The notes beneath the pieces are model-generated. The model saw nothing but the letters and a program-made list of their open reading frames with translations, was not told the origin of the DNA and did no database searches. From a bacterium (GTDB taxonomy: Bacteria > Vulcanimicrobiota > Vulcanimicrobiia > Vulcanimicrobiales > Vulcanimicrobiaceae), in the NCBI GenBank assembly GCA_021790935.1, contig JAJYFL010000005.1, positions 124,001-188,000 on the forward strand: 64,000 nt of DNA, given 5' to 3'. Positions 10,304 to 18,349 of the stretch are shown here, one piece after another; within the stretch, counting starts at the first letter, position 1, and the number at the start of each line of letters is the position of its first letter. A program made the translations under genes and the position numbers.

Positions 10304-10327
10304 GGGGCGCCCGTTACCGAGCGCCCC
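10304..10327. terminator. GC-rich hairpin between kamD and the Xre-RES module
   Basis: GGGGCGC (10304-10310) and GCGCCCC (10321-10327) form a perfect 7-bp stem with a 10-base loop in the divergent gap. There is no T tract, so intrinsic termination is uncertain; it could instead structure the kamD leader. Confidence 0.4.
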
Positions 10328-10369
10328 GCCGATGGTGTGATTAGCCAGACCGATACCGTCCCCTCTTGG

Positions 10370-10398
10370 TTGCTAACACTTATTGTTTTCGCTATACT
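10370..10398 (+). promoter_or_regulatory. Strong sigma70-type promoter with operator of the Xre-RES module
   Basis: TTGCTA (10370-10375), a 17-base spacer and TATACT (10393-10398). The spacer holds the inverted repeat AACA-CTTAT-TGTT (10375-10387), a plausible operator. The predicted transcript start (about 10405) falls on the GTG start of the antitoxin. Confidence 0.65.
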
Positions 10399-10404
10399 GG
10401 AACG

Positions 10405-10797
10405 GTGAAGACGATGGACTGGACCCTCTCCCTCCCTCAGCTCGAAAAGCTGCGCAAGCCCCAGGCGTTGACCGATACCCACCCGCTGCTCTTGCAGCTC
10501 ATCGACAGCTTTGGGTCCAATGCCGTCGCGCGGCTGGTTGATGTCAAACCTGCCACCGTGACCAACTGGAGGCAGCGCAAGCGCTCGCTGGAGGGACAAT
10601 ACGCGCGCCGCGTGACGGACCTGCATTACGTCCTCAGCCGCGCGTTTCAGACCTTCCAGCCGGAGACCGCGATGCGCTGGTTGATCAGCAACGACCCATT
10701 CTTAGACGGACAACGCCCGCTCGACGTACTCGTCCTGCAAGGACCATCACGATTGATCGCCGCCCTTGACGCGCATGAGGCCGGCGCGTATCCGTGA
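10405..10797 (+). CDS. Antitoxin, Xre / MbcA-ParS (DUF2384) family
   Basis: Partner of the RES toxin that follows. About 130 residues. The N-terminal half is a helix-turn-helix-like segment (FGSNAVARLVDVKPATVTNWRQ), and the C-terminus carries the toxin-binding DUF2384 pattern (RWLISNDPFLDGQRPLDVL) seen in Xre-MbcA-ParS antitoxins. The GTG at 10405 matches the predicted transcript start; an ATG nine bases on is the alternative. The stop overlaps the toxin GTG by four bases (GTGA). Confidence 0.85.
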   Translation: MKTMDWTLSLPQLEKLRKPQALTDTHPLLLQLIDSFGSNAVARLVDVKPATVTNWRQRKRSLEGQYARRVTDLHYVLSRAFQTFQPETAMRWLISNDPFLDGQRPLDVLVLQGPSRLIAALDAHEAGAYP

Positions 10798-11375
10798 ACC
10801 TCTATCGGATATTTCCCTATGACCCCAGCGCCGCCGATACCGATGACGGCGGCGCTCTTTACGTTCCACCACCCTCCCCTTCGGGCCGCATCGCCAACGT
10901 CGGATTGTACCGCGAGCTTTATTTTGCCGCGCAGCCCGAAAGCGCCGTAGCCGAGGTCTTCGGGTTCCTGCTCGCGTGGTACCCTGCAGATTTCGTCCAT
11001 GCCGGCGGAAGGCCGTACGCCGTCAGTAGTTACGAGTTCGATGATGCAAGCCCGATTTTTGACTTGAATGACACCGCGGCGCTCGCGAAGATTGGCATCG
11101 AGCAACCATCGCACGTCGTCACCAAGGACCGCAACGTTTCGCAGAACTGGGCGCGAACGATCTTTGGCCTCGGTGCGTACCACGGCGCGTCATGGTGGAG
11201 TTACTACTACCCGGATTGGACCGTGTACGGGCTCTGGGACTTTAGCTCATTGCGACATATTGGTTCGCCCGAGATTCTCACGCCATCGCATCCGGCCGTG
11301 ATTATCGCGGCAAGGACCATCGTCCGGCAGACCCATCCCCGCGCGGCAATGCCACGCCGACGACGAAGATCCTAA
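10794..11375 (+). CDS. RES-domain toxin (NAD+-degrading family)
   Basis: 193-residue RES toxin. Characterised RES toxins deplete NAD+ and are neutralised by Xre-type antitoxins. Family residues are present: the early Arg (LYRIFPYD), NVGLYRELYFA with the central Glu (AVAEVF), and the later aromatic/serine region HGASWWSYYYPDW. The C-terminus ends in a strongly basic tail (RRRRRS), which is unusual. It starts on a GTG overlapping the antitoxin stop. The module looks intact and is convergent with the rmlD-like gene. Confidence 0.85.
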   Translation: MNLYRIFPYDPSAADTDDGGALYVPPPSPSGRIANVGLYRELYFAAQPESAVAEVFGFLLAWYPADFVHAGGRPYAVSSYEFDDASPIFDLNDTAALAKIGIEQPSHVVTKDRNVSQNWARTIFGLGAYHGASWWSYYYPDWTVYGLWDFSSLRHIGSPEILTPSHPAVIIAARTIVRQTHPRAAMPRRRRRS

Positions 11376-11391
11376 AACCAATTCGACAGCG

Positions 11392-12258
11392 CTACGGCGT
11401 TGCGAGTTTGTCGCGCAGGTAGGCGGAGATGCCTTCTTGCCACGACGGCATGTAGATGCCGAGGGCGTGCAGACGAGCGTTCTCGAGCGCGGAGTATGCG
11501 GGGCGGCGCACGGCGGAGTTCCACGAGGTGTAGGAGATCGGTTCGACCGCGCAAGCGATGCCGGCTTGCCGCAGCGCCTCGCGCGCAAAGTCGTACCAAC
11601 TGACCGGGCCCTCGTTCGCGATGTGGTACAGCCCGTATCGCTGGGTCGCGAGCAGATCGCGCAGCGCCGCGGCGATGTGCGCCGTGTAGCTCGGCGTTAT
11701 CACCATATCGCTCACGACGCGCACGGGCTCCCCGGATCGCGCTTGCGTGACGATCCGGTCGATGAACGTGTAGCCTTTCGAGGAGCTCACGCGCGTGCCG
11801 AAGACGCCGCACGTCCGCACGACGAACGTCTTGCCGTTCGTGCGCGCCACGAGCAACTCGCCCGCGAGTTTCGAGACGCCGTACGCGTTGATCGGCCGCG
11901 GCACCTCGCTCTCCGCGTACGGATGTTTTCGTTCGCCGTCGAAGACGTAATCGGTGCTGAACGTCACGAAGACGGCGTCGCGCCGCTTGCAGAGCTGCGC
12001 CATCGCCTCGACCGCGAGCGCGTTGACCGCGAAGGCACGCTCCGGCTCCGATTCGCATCGGTCGACGTTGTGAAACGCCGTGCAGTTGACGACGATATCC
12101 GGCGCGTAGGTATCGAAGGCGCGCTCGAGGGCGGCCACGTCCTCCACGTTCGCCTCGGCGCTGCTCGGCGCGCCAACCTGCATGCCGGTCCAGCACCGCA
12201 CGATATCCGACCCCAGCTGCCCCGAGCCGCCGAAAACGAGAACGCGTTCCATACCCAT
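11392..12258 (-). CDS. dTDP-4-dehydrorhamnose reductase-like (RmlD) sugar reductase
   Basis: NAD(P)H-dependent reductase of nucleotide-4-ketosugars, 288 residues. It has the RmlD hallmarks: VFGGSGQLGSDI at the N-terminus, the active-site TFSTDYVFDG motif near residue 115, and YGVSKLAGE with the catalytic Tyr/Lys. No rmlA, rmlB or rmlC lies in the window, so dTDP-rhamnose is not certain and another 6-deoxyhexose is possible. The start (MGMERV) lies four bases past the flippase stop; a second Met two codons later is equally possible. The two genes form a surface-sugar unit. Confidence 0.85.
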   Translation of the reverse strand: MGMERVLVFGGSGQLGSDIVRCWTGMQVGAPSSAEANVEDVAALERAFDTYAPDIVVNCTAFHNVDRCESEPERAFAVNALAVEAMAQLCKRRDAVFVTFSTDYVFDGERKHPYAESEVPRPINAYGVSKLAGELLVARTNGKTFVVRTCGVFGTRVSSSKGYTFIDRIVTQARSGEPVRVVSDMVITPSYTAHIAAALRDLLATQRYGLYHIANEGPVSWYDFAREALRQAGIACAVEPISYTSWNSAVRRPAYSALENARLHALGIYMPSWQEGISAYLRDKLATP

Positions 12259-12262
12259 CGCG

Positions 12263-13600
12263 TTAGGCGCGCCAGGCCGCGATGCGGTAGAGGCTGGCGG
12301 CGAAGCCGAGGGCGTTGCCGGTGATGAGGATCGCGATGACGGCGCCGAGCGAGGGATGGTGCACGGCGATCGCAACGAGTTCGCCGGCGGTCACGAGGCA
12401 GAACGGAATCGCGAAATCGAAACGGTGCAGCGCGATCTTGTAGTTCGCCACCAGGCCCATGCCCGCGAGAAAGACCATCGCAAGGCCGTAGCCGAAGAGC
12501 AGGTGCGAGGCGGCCAGGAACTGCCCGCCGACCAGCGACCGCAGCACGAGCGAGGGCGCAACGTAGAAGAGCGCGAGCCCGGCCAGCGAGAACGCTGCCA
12601 GCGTCGCCATCGCCGCGAGGAAGATCGGGAAGGGGCTGCGCCCGCTGGTGCTGCGGTGCGCGGCCTTCGGCAAGAGCACCATCGGAACGAATCCCGCGAC
12701 GAAGAGCAGGATCTTGCCGCCGAGCGAGACCGAGGCGTAGAGCCCCGCCTCCCGCGCCGACATGAAATGCTTGACGAGCAGCACGTCGCCGTAGCTGAGC
12801 ACCGTCGCGGCGATGGCGGCGACGGCGGCGCCCCACAGTGTCTGCGCGATGCGCTGCCAATCCAGATGCAGATCGCCCGAGGCCGTGCGGCTGTAGCGCC
12901 GCCGCAGCACGAACCACGTATAGCCGAGCGACGTGAAACTGCCGAGCGTCCAACCGCCGAGCGCCCCGAGCAGCCCGTACCCGGCGAAGACGAAGGCGAC
13001 GCCCAGCGCCGCCTTCAGCACGCCCTCGATCGTGGAGGAGACCGCGAACCGCACGAAGTCCTGCGTGCCTTGCAGCACCGCCCGCAGCGCGGGTAAGAGC
13101 AGCACCACGAGCAAGAGCAGCGCGGTCGGCACGACCGCATAACCCGGCACGTGCAGAAAGCCCGCGATGGCGCGCTCGAAGACGACGGCCGCGCCGACGA
13201 ACACCACCCCGAGCGCACCCATGCCGAGCGAGACCTTCGCGACCAGCGCGTGGATGTGCGCCTCGTCGCCGAGCGCCTGAAACTCGGCCGCGAACTTGAC
13301 GATGACGGTTGAGATGATGCCGGCCGGCAGCCCCGCCAGCGGCAGGATCGCGAGCAGCGCGTAGAGCGCGCCGTAGTCCTCGACGCCGAGCCTCCGGCTC
13401 ACCCCGGCGTGGTAGAGAAAGCCGCAGACGCTCACCAGCATCGACGAGCCGAAGACCAGCGCGCCGTGACGCACGAAATCGTTGCCGCGAACGCGCCGGA
13501 GAAATGCGGCCGCGACCGGCTCGCTTGCTAGGGGACCCTCCACAAGCGTAGGGTCTTCCGGCGCCGACGACCGCTCGCCTCTAAAGTGAAAATGGCGCAT
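12263..13600 (-). CDS. Wzx-type polysaccharide flippase / oligosaccharide transporter
   Basis: About 445 residues with 12 or more hydrophobic segments and the MOP-superfamily layout of Wzx/RfbX proteins that flip undecaprenyl-linked glycan units. Visible features are an N-terminal FGSSMLVSVCGFLYHAGVSRRLG helix region and the repeated Gly/Ala-rich transmembrane stretches through residue 440. The reading frame is open to 13702, but the upstream part is proline/arginine-rich and overlaps hairpins, so the Met at 13600 (MRHFHFRGER) is preferred; the exact start is uncertain. The rmlD-like gene follows after four bases. Confidence 0.78.
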   Translation of the reverse strand: MRHFHFRGERSSAPEDPTLVEGPLASEPVAAAFLRRVRGNDFVRHGALVFGSSMLVSVCGFLYHAGVSRRLGVEDYGALYALLAILPLAGLPAGIISTVIVKFAAEFQALGDEAHIHALVAKVSLGMGALGVVFVGAAVVFERAIAGFLHVPGYAVVPTALLLLVVLLLPALRAVLQGTQDFVRFAVSSTIEGVLKAALGVAFVFAGYGLLGALGGWTLGSFTSLGYTWFVLRRRYSRTASGDLHLDWQRIAQTLWGAAVAAIAATVLSYGDVLLVKHFMSAREAGLYASVSLGGKILLFVAGFVPMVLLPKAAHRSTSGRSPFPIFLAAMATLAAFSLAGLALFYVAPSLVLRSLVGGQFLAASHLLFGYGLAMVFLAGMGLVANYKIALHRFDFAIPFCLVTAGELVAIAVHHPSLGAVIAILITGNALGFAASLYRIAAWRA

Positions 13601-13640
13601 CCGCGCTGCGCGCTCCGCGCCCCCCGTCGGCAAAGCCGCC

Positions 13641-13662
13641 GGGGCCCCCGGCCTTCGGCCCC
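13641..13662. terminator. GC hairpin in the divergent flippase / ECF sigma gap
   Basis: GGGGCC (13641-13646) pairs with GGCCCC (13657-13662), and the loop can itself fold. A second palindrome, GGCCCCCGGGGCC, follows near 13686. They lie upstream of both divergent genes and may be leader structures rather than terminators. Confidence 0.35.
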
Positions 13663-13782
13663 AGTGCATTTTCATTCGCTTCCATGTGGCCCCCGGGGCC
13701 ATGGGTCACTGACCGCTTCGCGGACCGTAACAAAGGCACCGGCGGGTGGTAGGACGCCACGAGAAGCCGAACTTCAAGGAGC

Positions 13783-14388
13783 ATGACGATCGGGGAGCAG
13801 AGCGACGAAGCTCTGGTGCGGCGAATCCGCAGCGGCGAACGCGAACTCTTCTCCCTCTTAGTCGACCGCTACAAACGTGGGATTGCAAGTTTCATCAGCG
13901 CCGGCGTGCGCAGCCAAAGCGATGTCGCCGACCTCTCGCAGGAGACGTTCCTGCGCGCCTACGCGCACCTCGGCACGTTCAACCCCGCGCTCGGCAAGTT
14001 CTCGACCTGGATCTACCAGATCGCGCGCAACGTCGTGCGAACCTACCTGGCCAGAGGCCAGCGCCGCGTCGCCACCGCCGAGATCCCCGAAGACCGCACG
14101 CTCGAAAACGCCGTGGCCGACCGCTCGCGCGAAGCCGATCCGGCGGGCGGCATCCTGCGCCAAGAGGCCGAGCGCGAGCTGCACGCCGCGCTCGCCGAAC
14201 TCCCCGAGCGCACGCGGACGGTGCTAGCCTTGCGGTACTTCAACAACATGGATTACAACGCCATCGCCTCCACGCTCGGGCTCTCGCTCGGCAACGTGAA
14301 GACGCTGATCCATCGCGGCAAGATCGCGCTGGCGCACAAGATGCGCGAGCGCGAAGAACGAGGGCCCCGTGCGCTGCTCCGCCTGTGA
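13783..14388 (+). CDS. ECF-family RNA polymerase sigma factor
   Basis: 201-residue extracytoplasmic-function sigma factor. Region 2 is clear (FSLLVDRYKRGIASFI, then VADLSQETFLRAYAHL and KFSTWIYQIARNVVR), and region 4 has the helix-turn-helix (LALRYFNNMDYNAIASTLGLSLGNVKTLIHRGK). The ATG at 13783 lies after CAAGGAGC, a good ribosome-binding site. Its 3' end overlaps the anti-sigma gene by 20 bases, so sigma and anti-sigma are coupled. The regulon is not known; the coupled third gene suggests an envelope-related signal. Confidence 0.93.
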   Translation: MTIGEQSDEALVRRIRSGERELFSLLVDRYKRGIASFISAGVRSQSDVADLSQETFLRAYAHLGTFNPALGKFSTWIYQIARNVVRTYLARGQRRVATAEIPEDRTLENAVADRSREADPAGGILRQEAERELHAALAELPERTRTVLALRYFNNMDYNAIASTLGLSLGNVKTLIHRGKIALAHKMREREERGPRALLRL

Positions 14389-14929
14389 ACCGTTGCTCGA
14401 CCGCTATCTCGAAGGCTCGCTCGCGCCACGCGCACTTCGCGCCGCGACGCGCCATCTGCAGGCCTGCTCGCACTGCACCGCCCTGCTTGCGGAACTGAAA
14501 GTCGTCGACGCGCTGCTGCTCACCGCACGCGAACCTATGCTCGAACCGGGCTTCACGCGCGCGGCGATGGCGGAGGTTGCGAGCCTGCAGCCGCCGCGAG
14601 CGCCGCAGCATCCCCTCTGGAGCTTCCTCACGCTCTACGTCGCCGCGGCGTGGGTGGGCGTGGCGCTCTGGATCGCGCTCTCCGGAGGCGCACTCCGGCA
14701 CGCCGTTCCGCGCGCGAGCGCCGCGGCAGCGCACGCCGCAGGCGTGCTCGCCGCCGTCGCCGGCGCGCCGCAGCACGCGCTCGCCCACGGCACCTCGTTC
14801 GCGGTCGCCTTCGGGGTGGGCGTGCTCCTCGCCGATCTCGCGCTCGCGCTCGGCGTCGCACTCGTCTACGGCGTGGTGCGGCCGCGGCTCGCGGCGCGCC
14901 TCGCCACCGCCTCGGAGGTATCGTTGTGA
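14369..14929 (+). CDS. Zinc-finger anti-sigma factor, membrane-anchored
   Basis: 186 residues beginning at GTG 14369 inside the sigma gene. The N-terminus has the ZAS-type cluster: CSACEPLLDRYLEGSL and, about 25 residues later, HLQACSHC (HxxxCxxC), which binds zinc and holds ECF sigma factors. Two hydrophobic segments follow (SFLTLYVAAAWVGVALWIAL near 85-105, and FAVAFGVGVLLADLALALGVALVYG near 145-170), so it is anchored in the membrane. Its stop overlaps the GTG of the next gene (GTGA). It fits the sigma/anti-sigma/membrane-sensor arrangement. Confidence 0.85.
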   Translation: MRCSACEPLLDRYLEGSLAPRALRAATRHLQACSHCTALLAELKVVDALLLTAREPMLEPGFTRAAMAEVASLQPPRAPQHPLWSFLTLYVAAAWVGVALWIALSGGALRHAVPRASAAAAHAAGVLAAVAGAPQHALAHGTSFAVAFGVGVLLADLALALGVALVYGVVRPRLAARLATASEVSL

Positions 14930-15771
14930 ACTATCGCATCGTCACCGCGCTCTGCGCGGTCGTACTGGCGTTCTTCATCGCGCGAGCGCCCGCTTCGGCC
15001 TCGACCCAGGCGATCGCTCACGGCGGAACCTATTGGGGCAACGTCGTCGTCGAACCGGACCAAGTCGTCGACGGCGACGTCACCGTCTTCTTCGGCAACG
15101 CAACGATCGAAGGCATCGTGCGCGGCGACGTCACCACGTTCTTCGGCAACATCGATCAGCGCAGCGGTTCGACGATCACCGGCGATACCAACACCTTCGG
15201 CGGCACCGACTACACGCAGGCGATCGTTCCGTGGATGCCCTCGACGCTCGCCGCCGAGAACGCCGGCATGATGCTGCGGCTCGCCGAGAGCGTCGTGGTG
15301 CTGCTCGTCTTTCTGATCTTCCCGGTGCGCGTGCGCATGGCGCTCGAGCGCGTCGAGAAGCATCCCGGGCTCTCGGCCGCCGTGGGCGTGCTCGCATTCG
15401 TCGCGGTCATCCCGATCGCGCTGCTGCTGCTCGTCAGCTTCGTCGGCTGGCCGCTCATACCGCTCGAGATCGTCGCGCTGATCGCGGGCATCTTCATCGG
15501 CCAGGCGGCGCTTGGGCTGTTGGTGGGCCGCCGGCTCTACGAGCTGATTCACCCGGAGACGACGCCGTCGCCGCTGGCAGCGCTCATCATTGGCCTCGTC
15601 GTCTTGAGCGCGGCGCAGATCGTGCCGGTGGTCGGGCATCTGGTCACGGCGCTGGTGGTTCTCATCGGCCTCGGCGCGGCGATCTTAGCCTTCATCCGCG
15701 AGGGACTCTTCATGGGCCAGCCGCCCATCCCACGCGCCCCGATTAGCGGCCCCCCGATGCCCGTCGCTTGA
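14926..15771 (+). CDS. Bactofilin-like polymer domain membrane protein
   Basis: 281 residues from GTG 14926, which overlaps the anti-sigma stop. It starts with a signal-like hydrophobic stretch (IVTALCAVVLAFFIARAPASAS), then a short right-handed beta-like repeat region, DGDVTVFFGNATIEGIVRGD followed by VTTFFGNIDQRSGSTITGDTN, of the type used by bactofilins and adhesin-like beta-helices. The C-terminal half has four or five hydrophobic segments (for example VVVLLVFLIFPVRVRM, ALLLLVSFVGWPLIPLEIVAL). It is probably an inner-membrane protein whose exported repeat face is controlled by the ECF sigma system. The exact function is unknown. Confidence 0.7.
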   Translation: MNYRIVTALCAVVLAFFIARAPASASTQAIAHGGTYWGNVVVEPDQVVDGDVTVFFGNATIEGIVRGDVTTFFGNIDQRSGSTITGDTNTFGGTDYTQAIVPWMPSTLAAENAGMMLRLAESVVVLLVFLIFPVRVRMALERVEKHPGLSAAVGVLAFVAVIPIALLLLVSFVGWPLIPLEIVALIAGIFIGQAALGLLVGRRLYELIHPETTPSPLAALIIGLVVLSAAQIVPVVGHLVTALVVLIGLGAAILAFIREGLFMGQPPIPRAPISGPPMPVA

Positions 15772-15779
15772 TCTCCAGC

Positions 15780-16196
15780 TCACATGCCTTCGGCGCGGGC
15801 TGCGGCGGAGAGTTTGGAATCGAAGGTTAGCACTTCCAGTTCCGGCAGATCGGCGCGCAGCCGCACCGCAAGCGCAAGATGCCACAGATCGGCCCCGCGC
15901 AGCGGCCAGCGCCGCGCGAGCTCGGCGAGACTGCGCCAATCCGGCGCAAGGTTCACGCGCCGCCACGGGCCAAGATCGAGCGCTTCGCGCGCGGCATCGG
16001 TCAGCACGCGCGCGAGCGCGCGTTCGCGTTCGAGCCTGGCGATAACGGCGTGAGACTCCGCCCAGGCTAGCGACGAGACGATATGCGCGCCGGGTGCGCG
16101 CGCGCACGAAACGGCCGCCTCGCTGTGCTCGTCGCGAAAGAGCGCGGAGAGCAGCGCGGACGCGTCCCAATAGACGACGCCTCGCTTCGCGCTCAC
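15780..16196 (-). CDS. VapC-type PIN-domain toxin
   Basis: 138-residue PIN ribonuclease beginning at GTG 16196, overlapping the antitoxin stop as GTGA. Metal-binding positions are seen in VVYWDASALLSALF, the central WAESHAV glutamate, and the C-terminal GADLWHLALA and LTFDSKL segments. It ends two bases-plus from the convergent bactofilin-like gene. It looks intact. Confidence 0.88.
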   Translation of the reverse strand: MSAKRGVVYWDASALLSALFRDEHSEAAVSCARAPGAHIVSSLAWAESHAVIARLERERALARVLTDAAREALDLGPWRRVNLAPDWRSLAELARRWPLRGADLWHLALAVRLRADLPELEVLTFDSKLSAAARAEGM

Positions 16197-16498
16197 GTTC
16201 CCTCGCGATCGCGCTGGAGGATCTGCTGCGCGATCCCCGGATCCAGCGGCAGGGGCGGCGGCAAGGGCCGCGCATCGCGGCGCTGCGGCTCCAAATCTCC
16301 CGCGGCCTCCAGGCGGCGCAGCCGCTCTTCGAGCGCGAGCGAACCCGGCTCGAGCGGTGCCAGCCTCGCCACGGGAACGCCTCGCTCGGAGATGATCCAC
16401 TCGCGGCCTTGGCTCGCGTCGCGGAGCAACGCTGAAAACTGCGCCTTCGCCCGGCGCACGCCTGCGACCCGAGCCGTCTCTTCCGGTTTACGCTTCAT
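16193..16498 (-). CDS. Antitoxin, Phd/YefM family
   Basis: 101-residue antitoxin of the Phd/YefM type: RAKAQFSALLRDASQGREW then IISERGVPVARLAPL, followed by a charged, disordered toxin-binding tail. The ATG at 16498 follows GAGGAAG, a good ribosome-binding site, so this module is not leaderless. It is coupled to the PIN toxin by a four-base overlap. Confidence 0.88.
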   Translation of the reverse strand: MKRKPEETARVAGVRRAKAQFSALLRDASQGREWIISERGVPVARLAPLEPGSLALEERLRRLEAAGDLEPQRRDARPLPPPLPLDPGIAQQILQRDREGT

Positions 16499-16524
16499 GC
16501 GACTTCCTCATGTAACTACCTCCA

Positions 16525-16553
16525 ATTGTAGTCTCACGAGTCTCATTCTGCAA
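16525..16553 (-). promoter_or_regulatory. Promoter of the Phd-VapC module at 15780-16498
   Basis: On the minus strand TTGCAG (16553-16548) and TACAAT (16530-16525) are separated by 17 bases. The transcript would begin near 16518, leaving a leader of about 20 bases that contains the GAGGAAG ribosome-binding site. Confidence 0.6.
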
Positions 16554-16615
16554 GCCGCCGGTGCCTAGCAGGCTAGCGGAGGCGGGGTCGCCCCCGGCTA
16601 ATACTCGTAGCCCGT

Positions 16616-17824
16616 ATGGCTACGATACCGCGCACCGCTCGCTTCGCGGAGCGCACCTCGCGCATGCGAGCTTCCACCATCCGCGAGATGCTTCGCGTAA
16701 CCCAGCAGCCGGACGTCATCTCCTTTGGCGGCGGGCTCCCGGCGCCGGAACTCTTCCCCATCGACGAGATCGCCACGTGTACCCGCGAGGTGATGGACGA
16801 GTACGGCCCGCAGGCGCTCCAGTACAGCGTAACCAGCGGCATCCCGGAGATGCGCGAATGGGTCGCGCGGCGGCTCGACGCGCACCTCGGCACGTCCTTC
16901 GAGCCCGACGACGTGCTGATCGTCAACGGCTCCCAGCAGGGGCTCGATCTGATCGCGCGGATCTTCCTCGACCCCGGCGACCAGGTCGTGCTCGAGAACC
17001 CCTCGTACCTGGGCGCGATTCAAGCCTTCGACGCCTACCAGGCCCGCTATCTCACCGTCGAGACCGACGAAGGCGGCGTGGTCCCCGAATCGCTCGAGCG
17101 CGTTCTCGCCCGCGCGGAATCGCGCCCGAAGTTCGTCTACCTGGTGCCGAACTTCCAGAACCCGACCGGCCGGACGCTGGCCGCCGAGCGCCGCGAGGCG
17201 GTCGTGCGGATCTGCGAACGCTACGGCGTGGCGATCGTCGAGGACGACCCGTACGGCGAACTGCGCTTCGAGGGCGACCACCTGCGCGCTCTGGTCTCCT
17301 ACAAGACAACCGAAACGATCCTCTACAGCGGCACCGGGAGCAAGATCATGGCCCCCGGCATGCGCGTGGCGTGGCTGGCCACCTACGACCGCGAGGTCCG
17401 CGAGAAGCTCGTCCTGGCCAAGCAAGGCGCCGACCTGCAGAGCGGGACGCTCGCCCAGTACGTCTTCGCCCGCTACGTGGGCAAGAACGAGGCCTTCGAG
17501 GAGCACGTGGCCACCATCGTGCGCGTCTACCGCGAGCGCCGCAACGTGATGCACGCGGCCCTGCAGGCCCACATGCCCGCGCAGGTGCATTTCAACCGCC
17601 CCGAAGGGGGCATGTTCCTCTGGGCCACGGTCGACGGCGTCGACACCGAGGAGTTGCTGAAGCTCTCCACCGCGCAGAAGGTCGTCTTCGTCCCAGGCCG
17701 CAGTTTCTACCCGCAGCGCGACATCACCAACGGCATGCGTTTGAACTTCTCCAACGCTGGAGAAGAAAAGATTCGCCAAGGCATAGAACGACTATCCGAC
17801 TCGATAAGAACCTTACTATCATAA
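16616..17824 (+). CDS. PLP-dependent class I/II aminotransferase (LysN/2-aminoadipate-like)
   Basis: 402-residue fold-type I aminotransferase. The PLP-binding pattern is clear: NPTGRTL near residue 180, the Asp in IVEDDPYGELRF, and the Schiff-base Lys in YSGTGSKIMAPGMRVAW. The sequence resembles the subgroup of MocR-like aminotransferases without a regulator domain, which includes 2-aminoadipate and branched-chain transaminases. Substrate is not determined; an aromatic or lysine-derived amino acid is plausible. It ends 11 bases before the next gene, which has a strong ribosome-binding site, so the two may be cotranscribed. Confidence 0.88.
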   Translation: MATIPRTARFAERTSRMRASTIREMLRVTQQPDVISFGGGLPAPELFPIDEIATCTREVMDEYGPQALQYSVTSGIPEMREWVARRLDAHLGTSFEPDDVLIVNGSQQGLDLIARIFLDPGDQVVLENPSYLGAIQAFDAYQARYLTVETDEGGVVPESLERVLARAESRPKFVYLVPNFQNPTGRTLAAERREAVVRICERYGVAIVEDDPYGELRFEGDHLRALVSYKTTETILYSGTGSKIMAPGMRVAWLATYDREVREKLVLAKQGADLQSGTLAQYVFARYVGKNEAFEEHVATIVRVYRERRNVMHAALQAHMPAQVHFNRPEGGMFLWATVDGVDTEELLKLSTAQKVVFVPGRSFYPQRDITNGMRLNFSNAGEEKIRQGIERLSDSIRTLLS

Positions 17825-17835
17825 AGGAGGCGTCC

Positions 17836-18321
17836 GTGTCAGACCAACTCGTAACCGGAATCTTTCCGTCTTCGGACGTCTCGGAACTTGAGCGCGCGCT
17901 CGGTGCGTCGGCCGCTCTCGACCAGAGCAAACTCTCCGTCATTACGAGCCATGCGCGCACGCAAGCGCACGACGACTCGTTCGTGAACTTCGTGCACGTC
18001 GCAGAGTACCTGCAAGAAGACACCATCGCCGACGACATGACGCACGGAACCGGAGAGATGACCGACTCCGGCGGCACCAGCGTCCCCGGCTTGACCGGAG
18101 GCGGAGTGCAGACGATGGCCCCGATGCCCCACCGCCCGGCACTCAACTATCTCGCCGGCTTGCCGATCCCCGAGGACCAGGTCGACAACTACAACGCGGC
18201 GATCGAAGGCGGGCGCGCAGTCGCCACCTATCGCTGCTCCGATGCCGAAGCGGCCGCTATTCAAGCGGCCTTCCGCGACGCGGGCCTGCGCAACGTGAGA
18301 GCGTTCGCCTCGACGAACTGA
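17836..18321 (+). CDS. Small hypothetical protein (stress-protein-like alpha/beta repeat)
   Basis: 161 residues from GTG 17836, with AAAGGAGG six bases upstream. The N-terminal half contains VTGIFPSSDVSELERAL and the C-terminal half IPEDQVDNYNAAIEGGRAV then EAAAIQAAFRDAGLRNV, a ferredoxin-like pattern seen in general-stress proteins of the 17M/YflT sort. A Gly/Thr-rich linker (GTGEMTDSGGTSVPGLTGGG) joins the halves. No catalytic residues are evident. The upstream extension of this reading frame lies inside the aminotransferase gene and is a shadow. Confidence 0.75.
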   Translation: MSDQLVTGIFPSSDVSELERALGASAALDQSKLSVITSHARTQAHDDSFVNFVHVAEYLQEDTIADDMTHGTGEMTDSGGTSVPGLTGGGVQTMAPMPHRPALNYLAGLPIPEDQVDNYNAAIEGGRAVATYRCSDAEAAAIQAAFRDAGLRNVRAFASTN

Positions 18322-18349
18322 GCGCTTTCTTTAAGGATACGCTTCCGTA

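Noticed and set aside
10251-10369. Possible cobalamin riboswitch upstream of kamD
   Set aside because: No B12-box-like sequence is visible and the gap is too short for a full aptamer; only a simple 7-bp hairpin is present.
14866-15639. 257-codon minus frame, Asp/Arg/Glu-rich
   Set aside because: Shadow of the bactofilin-like gene on the plus strand.
16561-17835. Long frame upstream of the small gene at 17836
   Set aside because: Lies inside the aminotransferase gene in another frame; the strong AAAGGAGG before 17836 marks the real start.
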